DNA of 26,727 nt from a virus: the IMG/VR virus record IMGVR_UViG_3300008111_000177, positions 1 through 26,727 of that record, one strand, 5' to 3'. How positions within the stretch are numbered: the first letter of the stretch is position 1; every line of letters begins with the position of its first letter. Under the pieces are notes generated by a model, which had not been told where the DNA came from, did no database searches, and saw only the letters and a program-made list of their open reading frames with translations. Below are positions 1 to 7,334 of the stretch, one piece after another. The translations under genes and the position numbers were made by a program.

Positions 1-118
1 ACCCACGGTTATTAAGGAGCTAGTGAATTAATAGTGTAGAGTCTAATATAATTTATTGTTAGTTGTTTGCCCCTAGTATTATCTATTTGTTTTGTTTATA
101 ACAATCTATGTGATTTAG

Positions 119-158
119 GTAACAATTTGGTAACAGAGCGTTACAAGTCTTTTGTAAC
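119..158. repeat. GTAAC repeat cluster with inverted repeats
   Basis: GTAACA occurs as a direct repeat at 119-124, 130-135 and 154-159. GTTAC at 140-144 makes two dyads: GTAAC-N5-GTTAC (130-144) and GTTACAA-N5-TTGTAAC (140-158, seven-base arms). The cluster lies in non-coding DNA upstream of a TATAAT box and the terminase gene. It could be an operator, a protein-binding site for packaging initiation, or a weak RNA hairpin. The repeats are seen directly; the role is inferred. Confidence 0.5.
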
Positions 159-185
159 AGGGTTAGTATTAGTAGAGGTTATAAT
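152..185 (+). promoter_or_regulatory. Possible promoter upstream of terminase
   Basis: A perfect TATAAT is at 180-185. The best upstream match to a -35 box, TTGTAA at 152-157, is 22 bases away, which is longer than usual, so the -35 support is poor. It sits after the GTAAC repeats and before two hairpins, so any transcript would have to read through those hairpins to reach the terminase. A/T-rich DNA gives such boxes by chance. Confidence 0.25.
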
Positions 186-190
186 ATTAA

Positions 191-212
191 GCAAGCCTGC
201 CTTATGGCTTGC
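191..212 (+). terminator. Hairpin, first of two upstream of terminase
   Basis: GCAAGCC (191-197) pairs with GGCTTGC (206-212) around an 8-base loop. It stands in an A/T-rich, gene-free stretch. There is no T-run after it, so it may be a terminator that needs a partner, an RNA-processing site, or part of a DNA site. It is followed 10 bases later by a second hairpin. Confidence 0.4.
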
Positions 213-222
213 CTATTAACTA

Positions 223-244
223 CGAGACCTTCTACGAGGTCTCG
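223..244 (+). terminator. Hairpin, second of two upstream of terminase
   Basis: CGAGACCT (223-230) pairs perfectly with AGGTCTCG (237-244) around the loop TCTACG. The following bases are T/A-rich (TATAGTCTTTATAG) but hold no clean T-run. Together with the hairpin at 191-212 it probably separates the unseen upstream gene from the late operon, as a terminator or transcript-processing element. Confidence 0.45.
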
Positions 245-294
245 CTATAGTCTTTATAGTATTATATTATAACTAGAGAATAATTAGGTTTATT

Positions 295-2187
295 ATGGCT
301 GCTAAAGCTGGAGATCAACACCATACCAGACTTCGGCAAATTGAAGATCAGAGAAAGTTTATTTCATTTCTCAAGCAGGGCATCGATATGGATTCCGCCC
401 TTGCTGCTGTGGGAAAGAAGAAGACCAGCCTAAGAACTTGGCTCCTAGATGGGGAATTCGCGGCGCAGGTCGAGGAAGCTTCTAACTTTGGGTCAGATGC
501 CATTGCCGCCTCATTAGGCGAGAATAAACATAATATAGATTTTGCCACGTTCTCCAGAGAGTTCTTGAACACCGAGGTATTCCCTCATCAGCAAAACTGG
601 ATTGACGTTCTTGAGGGTCACGACCCGACGTGGCAACACCCTTCCATGACCTATGAGCCAGGTAACCGCCGTAGGCTCCTGATTAACGTGCCACCTGAAC
701 ACGCCAAATCAACCACAATGACGGTTAACTACGCCATGTACAAAATTGCGCTTAACCCAAATATCCGCATTGTTATCATTTCTCAGACCCAGACCCGCGC
801 CAAAGAGTTCTTATACTCCCTGAAGCAGCGCATGACTGAAGAGCCATGGCTTAAGATGCAACAGGTGTATGGACCCCCAGGGGGCTACAAGGAGACAGCA
901 GACCAATGGACTGCAGACAGAATTTATCTCGAACGCGAATCAGGAGAGAAGGACCCGACGGTTCAAGCTCTTGGTATTGGACAACAGATCTACGGTACTC
1001 GTGCGGATCTAATCATCATGGACGATATTGTCTCAACGACAAACGCGCACGAATGGGAGAAGCAGCTCAACTGGTTGCAGAAGATGGTAGTTACCCGTGT
1101 GGGTTCGACTGGGACGCTGCTGATTGCAGGGACTAGAGTTTCCTCCATAGATCTATATAAAGAAATTAGAAATCCAGAGCACTGGACTGGCGGTAAGTCA
1201 CCTTTCACTTACCTAGCCATGCCAGCTGTACTTGAGTTTGACGATAAGCCTGAGAAGTGGAAGACACTCTGGGCTAGGTCTGATAGACCGCTGGATGGGG
1301 CTGACGAGTTTGATGATCCAGAATTGCTTACACCCGATGAAAACGGGCACTTTGTAAAGTGGGACGGTAGGCGACTGTTTGACCGTCGTAGCGAGGTTAG
1401 CCCCTCCACGTGGGCACTTGTTTATCAACAGCAAGATGTCGAAGAAGATGCTATCTTCCCCCTTCCCGTTGTTAATGGTTCAATCAACCGTATGCGTAAA
1501 GTGGGCAGATTAAACTTTAATGCTCCTGGTCACCCTAAACCAGAGGGTTCTTGGTTTGTTATCATGGGACTCGATCCTGCCATGTCTGGTAAAACCGCCA
1601 TGGTTGTCTATGCAGTTAACCGAGAGACCAACAAACGGTATGTCCTTGACGTGCACAATATGGCTGAATCTACGCCACAAAAAATTGATAGCTTAATCAA
1701 GGAATGGGTAGAAGAATACAAACCCCAAGAGCTACGCATTGAAATCAACGCTTATCAGAAAGCCTTCTCGCTTGATGATCAGCTGCGAATGTGGCTTGCC
1801 AGCCGTGGTACGGCACTACGGGAGCACTTTACCAGCAAGAACAAGTGGGATGTTAACTTCGGTGTAGCTGCCATGTCATCCTTGTTTGGTAGTATGCGTG
1901 ATGGAAAGTACAATCGGGATAACCTTATTGAGCTTCCTGATAACTCTAATGAACACGTTAAGGCTTTGGTTAACCAGTTAATCACCTGGAAAGCTGATAC
2001 TAAAGGACCAACTGACTGTGTCATGGCACTATGGTTCTGTGAGATTAGAGCAAAAGAATTAATTCAACAAAGTAATTTCAGAACGGCTCATGCAAATAAC
2101 AAGTGGGCAACAAGAAGAAACGTTGCTATGCAGGGTATTGTAAACCTTGATGAGATGGCAATGGAAACATTGTCAGGTCTATACTAG
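295..2187 (+). CDS. terL: Terminase large subunit with N-terminal helix-turn-helix
   Basis: This is the ATPase-nuclease that pumps phage DNA into the prohead through the portal and cuts it. Residues about 15-60 look like a helix-turn-helix of the small-terminase type. The ATPase part shows a P-loop-like PPEHAKST (133-140, Lys138) and a Walker B LIIMDD (239-244). The RNase H-like nuclease part shows GLDPA (Asp427), RIEIN (Glu483) and GPTDCVMAL (Asp574), the expected acidic triad. The 630 aa length is normal for a fused HTH-TerL. The Shine-Dalgarno is weak (TTAGG, six bases before ATG). No separate small terminase is present in the 294 bases upstream. The gene is visibly richer in G+C than the genes after it. 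The portal starts 8 bases downstream. Confidence 0.95.
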   Translation: MAAKAGDQHHTRLRQIEDQRKFISFLKQGIDMDSALAAVGKKKTSLRTWLLDGEFAAQVEEASNFGSDAIAASLGENKHNIDFATFSREFLNTEVFPHQQNWIDVLEGHDPTWQHPSMTYEPGNRRRLLINVPPEHAKSTTMTVNYAMYKIALNPNIRIVIISQTQTRAKEFLYSLKQRMTEEPWLKMQQVYGPPGGYKETADQWTADRIYLERESGEKDPTVQALGIGQQIYGTRADLIIMDDIVSTTNAHEWEKQLNWLQKMVVTRVGSTGTLLIAGTRVSSIDLYKEIRNPEHWTGGKSPFTYLAMPAVLEFDDKPEKWKTLWARSDRPLDGADEFDDPELLTPDENGHFVKWDGRRLFDRRSEVSPSTWALVYQQQDVEEDAIFPLPVVNGSINRMRKVGRLNFNAPGHPKPEGSWFVIMGLDPAMSGKTAMVVYAVNRETNKRYVLDVHNMAESTPQKIDSLIKEWVEEYKPQELRIEINAYQKAFSLDDQLRMWLASRGTALREHFTSKNKWDVNFGVAAMSSLFGSMRDGKYNRDNLIELPDNSNEHVKALVNQLITWKADTKGPTDCVMALWFCEIRAKELIQQSNFRTAHANNKWATRRNVAMQGIVNLDEMAMETLSGLY

Positions 2188-2195
2188 GAAATTAA

Positions 2196-3941
2196 ATGGC
2201 ATTATCAACCGAGCAAGTAACCAATAAGGTATTAGCTCTTACACGTCGATATAGTGAACGTGACTATCGCATGGCAGATATTACTGCTGTTCGCCGTGGC
2301 AACATGGAGTCCGTCTACCCAGATATGTTCCCAGAGGGCATGTCTCGTCCAATGATTGCTAACTTTGTTGACGTTGCTGCCCGTGACATTGCTGAAGTTC
2401 TTGCTCCACTTCCTTCGTTTAACTGCTCAACTCCAAGTATTAACTCCGATAAAGCAAAGAAGTTTTCTGACAAGCGAACTATCATTGCCAACAACTATGT
2501 TGAATTCTCTAGTCTTCAGACTCAGATGTATACAGGTGCTGACTGGTACTTAACCTATGGTTTCTTGCCAATCTTTGTTGATGCAAATTTTGACGCAAAG
2601 ATGCCACACATTCGTATTGAGAATCCAATGGGTTCTTACCCAGAGTTTGATCGCTTTGGTCGTTGTGTGTCATTTACCAAGAAGTACATTAAGACTATTC
2701 GTGAATTAGTTGTTGACTTTCCTGAATACGAAAGCGTAATTATTGGAAGTCTTGGTCGTGACATGACTGACTACGACACCAATATGGAACTAATGCGTTA
2801 TGAAGATGCTGATCAGGTAGTTTTGTTCTTACCTCAACGCGGTAACTTGGTTCTTCGTAAGGCTAAAAATCCAATTGGAATGCTTTCAGTTGTAGTTGCT
2901 CGTCGTCCAGGACTTGACTTAGATGACCCCCGCGGTCAGTTTGATGACGTACTTTGGGCGCAGATTGCTCGTGCTCGCTTTAGCATGTTGGCTATGGAAG
3001 CTGCAGAAAAATCTGTACAAGCTCCATTGGTTCTACCTAATGACGTATCTGAATTTGCTTTTGGTCCTGACTCTGTTATCCGCACAAACAATCCTGCTGG
3101 CGTACGTCGTGTAGCCCTTGAGTTGCCTACTGGTGCGTTTACCGAACAGCAACTACTTGAGCAAGAAATGAGAATGGGTGCTCGTTACCCAGAGGGAAGA
3201 TCAGGTAACATTGATGCGTCTATTATTACAGGTTCTGGAGTTCAAGCACTTCTTGGCGGCTTTGATTCGCAGATAAAGGCTGGACAGCAAATTCTTGCTG
3301 AAACATTCCAGAAGGTTATGGAACTTTGTTTCCACATTGATCAGACTTTATTTGACGAAGATAAAAGAATGGCTGGCATTTATCAAGGTGCACCATACGA
3401 AATTAGCTACAAGCCTTCTAAAGATATTAAAAGCGACTACAGTATTCAGGTTCGCTATGGAGTTATGGCTGGACTTGATCCATCTCGCGCACTTATTTTC
3501 TCACTACAGGCTTTGCAAGCTGGCTTGCTATCTCGTGAGTTTGTAATGAGCGAACTACCTTGGAGTATGAATGTTGGTCTTGAAAAAGACCGCATTGATA
3601 TCGAGCGAATGCGAGATGCCCTTTCTGGATCTATTGGAGCATTAACTCAAGCAATTCCACAGATGGCTGCTCAAGGAGCAGATCCTTCAGAAATTATTGA
3701 AAAGATTGCTAATGTAATTGATATGAAAAAGAAGGGCACTTCTATTGAAGATGCTGTTATGGAAATTTTTAAGAAAGAAGAAGGCGAAACAGAAGAAGCT
3801 CCAGGAATGCCTGAACAACCTGAAGCTCCTGAAGGAATGCAACAGGGTGCTCCACCTGCACCACCACAACAAGCAGGTCAACCAGCGGGACCACCACCAG
3901 ATGTTGCTAGTATTCTAGCTCGTCTGGGTGGCGGGGCATGA
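2196..3941 (+). CDS. Portal protein
   Basis: The 581 aa product is the dodecameric ring at the capsid vertex through which DNA enters and leaves and to which terminase docks. Support is its place directly after terL, its length, and portal-like segments such as GADWYLTYGFLPIFVD from residue 114 followed by a proline/aromatic strand region (IENPMGSYPEFDRFGR). The last roughly 60 residues are rich in Pro, Gln, Glu and Gly, a flexible tail. The start has the Shine-Dalgarno-like AGGAAA. It overlaps the next gene by four bases (ATGA), which indicates coupled translation. The family assignment rests on general resemblance and synteny rather than on a diagnostic catalytic motif. Confidence 0.88.
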   Translation: MALSTEQVTNKVLALTRRYSERDYRMADITAVRRGNMESVYPDMFPEGMSRPMIANFVDVAARDIAEVLAPLPSFNCSTPSINSDKAKKFSDKRTIIANNYVEFSSLQTQMYTGADWYLTYGFLPIFVDANFDAKMPHIRIENPMGSYPEFDRFGRCVSFTKKYIKTIRELVVDFPEYESVIIGSLGRDMTDYDTNMELMRYEDADQVVLFLPQRGNLVLRKAKNPIGMLSVVVARRPGLDLDDPRGQFDDVLWAQIARARFSMLAMEAAEKSVQAPLVLPNDVSEFAFGPDSVIRTNNPAGVRRVALELPTGAFTEQQLLEQEMRMGARYPEGRSGNIDASIITGSGVQALLGGFDSQIKAGQQILAETFQKVMELCFHIDQTLFDEDKRMAGIYQGAPYEISYKPSKDIKSDYSIQVRYGVMAGLDPSRALIFSLQALQAGLLSREFVMSELPWSMNVGLEKDRIDIERMRDALSGSIGALTQAIPQMAAQGADPSEIIEKIANVIDMKKKGTSIEDAVMEIFKKEEGETEEAPGMPEQPEAPEGMQQGAPPAPPQQAGQPAGPPPDVASILARLGGGA

Positions 3942-4189
3942 CAGAAGAAGAACGATTAGCTTTATTTAGAACTAAATTAAAAGATTTACTTGACGAGTAC
4001 GGACACACATTTCATAAAGACGGTGCATTTTGTACTACATATTTTGTTACCGCAGAATTTTTTGATGGTGATGGTCAATGGTGGGCAAGTACTATCTACG
4101 ATGATAAGTCACCAGTATGGCATGTAACTGGATTAATTCAACATGCATTAGAGAATGATTTTAATTACGAGGAAGAAGAAGAGGATTAG
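3938..4189 (+). CDS. Small acidic protein of unknown function
   Basis: An 83 aa protein coupled to the portal gene by an ATGA overlap. It has a charged N-terminal helix (TEEERLALFRTKLKDLLDEY), an aromatic middle with FFDGDGQWWAS, and an acidic C-terminus (NDFNYEEEEED). There is no signal peptide or membrane segment. I do not recognise the family. Position between portal and internal proteins suggests a virion or assembly role, but that is inference only. The next gene starts two bases after the stop. Confidence 0.75.
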   Translation: MTEEERLALFRTKLKDLLDEYGHTFHKDGAFCTTYFVTAEFFDGDGQWWASTIYDDKSPVWHVTGLIQHALENDFNYEEEEED

Positions 4190-4191
4190 TT

Positions 4192-4593
4192 ATGGCACAG
4201 CAAGGTGGACCACGTACACAACGTACTAATACTCAAGCCAAACCAGTATCTGGTCCAGGTGCTTTGTCACAGCGTACTGATATGGTTAATAGTGATCCAA
4301 ATGTTTATGGAGATCGCAAGGCTACTCAAGAAATAATGTCTGGTGCTCCAATGGCTAAAGCACAACCAGTTCCAACTCTACCTCCTGTTGTTGGATTATT
4401 TGATCCCACTCAAAATCCAAATGAACCAGTTACTACTGGTAACCCAATGGGTGAAGGTGCTGGTCCAGAAATTCTTAACTTACCTGCACGTACATTTAAT
4501 CCTTCACAAATTCTTACTCGTTTATCTCAAAGCGATCCATCAGGCGAAGTAGAAATGATATTACGAGAAATGCAAAGTAAAGGCATTTTCTAG
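4192..4593 (+). CDS. Proline/threonine-rich protein of unknown function
   Basis: A 133 aa, largely low-complexity protein rich in Pro, Gln, Thr and Asn (for example PVPTLPPVVGLFDPTQNPNE), probably disordered. The last 30 residues (FNPSQILTRLSQSDPSGEVE onward) look helical and may be a docking tail. Its stop codon overlaps the GTG start of the next gene by one base (TAGTG). No known domain is recognised. In this position it may be a linker or assembly partner of the large proteins that follow. Confidence 0.72.
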   Translation: MAQQGGPRTQRTNTQAKPVSGPGALSQRTDMVNSDPNVYGDRKATQEIMSGAPMAKAQPVPTLPPVVGLFDPTQNPNEPVTTGNPMGEGAGPEILNLPARTFNPSQILTRLSQSDPSGEVEMILREMQSKGIF

Positions 4594-7334
4594 TGACAGT
4601 GCAACCAGAATTTGATGGGGCGTCGCCAAGCTTTGCAGCATTTACTCCAGAATTAACTCCAACTGTATCTACTTTTGGAAATACTCCAAATGATCCATCT
4701 AGTGCTGCCATTCGCAAACTAGATGCAAATGTTGCAAATGTTAGTCCTGCTCTTTATGCTGCGGGTGCACGTACCGCTTTAACTCGTGAAGAAAAAAACT
4801 TAATTGAAAACTGGTCAGGTATTAAAACTACGCATGAAAAACTTATGCGTATGCGTGGCGGTCAAGCAGGAGAAGAATTTAAAAAGCTTGAACCTGGTAT
4901 GCAAGAAGTATTAAAGACTTACTACAACATTGATTATCAAAATAAACCAGACAACGGCGCAATTATTCAGAATGAAACATTTAGAAAAGTTTTAGGTCTT
5001 GATGACGGTCTATCTGTTGGTGACGTAATTAAAAGTCCGTTTCGTTTTCTCATGGCAGCTGGAGCACAATACGGTAAAGCAATAAACACTGCTGGCAACA
5101 TGCTTCAAAATTCAATTATTAATCGTGAATCATTTTGGACTCGTGCTAATTTTGATAAATCTTTTGAGGGCAAGTATCTTTACGATGAATCAATATCAGA
5201 TGAATTAGTTAATAAGTATGGCGGAGCTGAAAGCTTTGTAGCTATGCATGTTCTTGCTGGTGATACTCCAGGAGAAATTATTGATGCTTGGGGTCCTAAC
5301 GACCCTGCTATTTTAACTGCCATTAATTCTATGTTTAATGAACCAGAAGCTTTTGGCATTATGGTTGGTGAATTTTCTAGAGCACAACTATCTCCAGGTC
5401 GTAACATTGGCAGGTTTGTAGCTAATTCTTTAGGCGTTAGCGTTGAAGATAATAAAAAATTATTTTCATTAACTAGTGGCACTATTGATTTAGCTTATCA
5501 AATCTTTGCAGATCCATTAACTTATTTAACACTTGGTGGTTCTGTTGCTGCTAAAGCAGCGGGCAAAGCTGAAAAACTTGCTGCTGCAATTAAAACTGGT
5601 GACGATGTTCCCACCTATCTTGCTCGTGCTGATGTTGCTCCAGTATTTGATAGTTACACTCGTGGAATTGGTGACTATACAAAAGCTAAAGAACTTGATG
5701 ATCCAGCTGCAATGAATGAAGCTGTTGCTAGAATTCAAAAAGCATCTCCTGCTCATGGCACAATTGAAGAGATTGAATTCTGGTCAGGTTTAGGCGTAAC
5801 AGATCTTCCAAGTCTTGTTCGTCAGTTTGATAATGATGAAACTGGAGCATTTACTAAATTTGTTCGTGGTCGCACAGTAGATAAAACTTATGCAATTAAT
5901 GGAGCAGATCACGTAAAAAGTTCTCGCGAATTTGTAATGAAAGCAAAAGAACGTACTCGTGAATTTTTTACTGGTAAAGTAGATTACGATGAAACTCCAA
6001 TTCAATATGCAGATCTTCGTCCACAACTTTTAAGTGACAATGTAAGTGGCGTTGAAATTAAAGCGCAAAAACAACAAAACTTTTTACAAAAATTTATTCA
6101 ACAACAAGTTCAGTTGCATCCTGGTCGTTCTATTGTTTACCATGACGATGCAAACGTAGCTAAGACTGCTGACATATTTCGCAAGCAAGCATTCCTTGCA
6201 TTTGGTCGTCGCGATCTAGCTGAAGTTGCTACTATGGATTTCTTAAGATCTAGTCAAGCTGATCGATTTGCAATGCATCGCTCCATCTTTGAATTAAATA
6301 TGCGTCGTGCTGGTATTCATGGCATGGATGGTGGAGAAGAGTTTATTAAAAAATCTCTTGATGCTCACTTTGGTAATAAAACAACTTGGGAAGTATTAGA
6401 TAATGCACCAATGCCTGAAAGATTTGGTTTGGCTCAGGGCAGATCAATCGCTTCAACTGGTCCTTTACATGCTAGTCAATTTCAGAATTACGTAACCGCA
6501 CCAGACTGGAGAGCAATTTCTGAATTTGCTGCTAGTAGATCACTTAATAAAGGTGACAAAAAATTAATTGAATATATTCCACAAGTAATTGGTGGAGCAT
6601 ATAACCACAGAGTTACTGGTATTGCTACAGACCTATGGACAACTCTTACACTTGTTCCTCAGTTGGGTATTCGTACTGCAATTGACGAAGGCTTTATGTT
6701 CTTGATGTACGCTAACGGTGCGTTAATTAAAAACTATGGTGCTGCTCGTAAGTTTAATAAAATCCAAGCTTCAGCAACTGGCGATTTATCTGCTGTTGGT
6801 CCAGTTAAGAATGGTATTCAAGTTGCTATAGGTAAAGTACTTGGTCGTGAATTTGGTGCAGTAAGAGATATCAGCCAAGAAACACGTATTGATATACGTA
6901 AGGGAATTGAAAAGGCTAATAAGAAAAAGTCTCAATGGGAAATTGATGAACTTGTTCGTGCTGAATTAGTTGATCGTGCTATTGCTCGCCGTGCTGGAAG
7001 ACTAGATCCAGTTAAGCAACAGTGGATGCGCGAACTTATTATTGATAATCCAAATGTTTTGCGTGATGTATCTAGCCGTAACGTAAATGCTGCTGCACTT
7101 GGTCGTTCAGATAGCATGGTTACACCAGTACTTTTAGATAGAGGTCAAGTAGACATCTCAATGGATGCTCTTGGTGTTGCACCTAAGGGTTCTATACGTG
7201 CAGTTGATACTAGAGACATGTCAGACTCTGATATTGACATCACTATGTTTGATAATATGACTCGTATCTTTAATGATCGTGGCTTTACGTTTAAAACTAA
7301 AAATGGTGAAGATCGCACATTTAGTTTTGGTTAA
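4593..7334 (+). CDS. Large putative internal virion (ejection) protein, part 1
   Basis: A 913 aa protein starting with GTG that overlaps the previous stop. It has no signal peptide. The sequence is mostly helical, with segments such as SPFRFLMAAGAQYGKAINTA (about 148-167), AYQIFADPLTYLTLGGSV (about 302-319) and an Ala/Lys-rich stretch after it. Similar layouts, with a helical N-terminal part followed by an ADPLTY-type stretch, are what I recall of large uncharacterised phage virion proteins. Size, position between portal and scaffold and lack of a known enzyme motif suggest a capsid-internal or ejected protein. Its stop codon overlaps the next start as TAATG, so the two may act as one unit. 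No lysozyme or protease active site was seen. Confidence 0.8.
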   Translation: MTVQPEFDGASPSFAAFTPELTPTVSTFGNTPNDPSSAAIRKLDANVANVSPALYAAGARTALTREEKNLIENWSGIKTTHEKLMRMRGGQAGEEFKKLEPGMQEVLKTYYNIDYQNKPDNGAIIQNETFRKVLGLDDGLSVGDVIKSPFRFLMAAGAQYGKAINTAGNMLQNSIINRESFWTRANFDKSFEGKYLYDESISDELVNKYGGAESFVAMHVLAGDTPGEIIDAWGPNDPAILTAINSMFNEPEAFGIMVGEFSRAQLSPGRNIGRFVANSLGVSVEDNKKLFSLTSGTIDLAYQIFADPLTYLTLGGSVAAKAAGKAEKLAAAIKTGDDVPTYLARADVAPVFDSYTRGIGDYTKAKELDDPAAMNEAVARIQKASPAHGTIEEIEFWSGLGVTDLPSLVRQFDNDETGAFTKFVRGRTVDKTYAINGADHVKSSREFVMKAKERTREFFTGKVDYDETPIQYADLRPQLLSDNVSGVEIKAQKQQNFLQKFIQQQVQLHPGRSIVYHDDANVAKTADIFRKQAFLAFGRRDLAEVATMDFLRSSQADRFAMHRSIFELNMRRAGIHGMDGGEEFIKKSLDAHFGNKTTWEVLDNAPMPERFGLAQGRSIASTGPLHASQFQNYVTAPDWRAISEFAASRSLNKGDKKLIEYIPQVIGGAYNHRVTGIATDLWTTLTLVPQLGIRTAIDEGFMFLMYANGALIKNYGAARKFNKIQASATGDLSAVGPVKNGIQVAIGKVLGREFGAVRDISQETRIDIRKGIEKANKKKSQWEIDELVRAELVDRAIARRAGRLDPVKQQWMRELIIDNPNVLRDVSSRNVNAAALGRSDSMVTPVLLDRGQVDISMDALGVAPKGSIRAVDTRDMSDSDIDITMFDNMTRIFNDRGFTFKTKNGEDRTFSFG

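Noticed and set aside
1-294. tRNA or coding gene in the leader
   Set aside because: No cloverleaf with a CCA-type acceptor stem and no meaningful open frame; only repeats, a possible promoter and two hairpins were seen.
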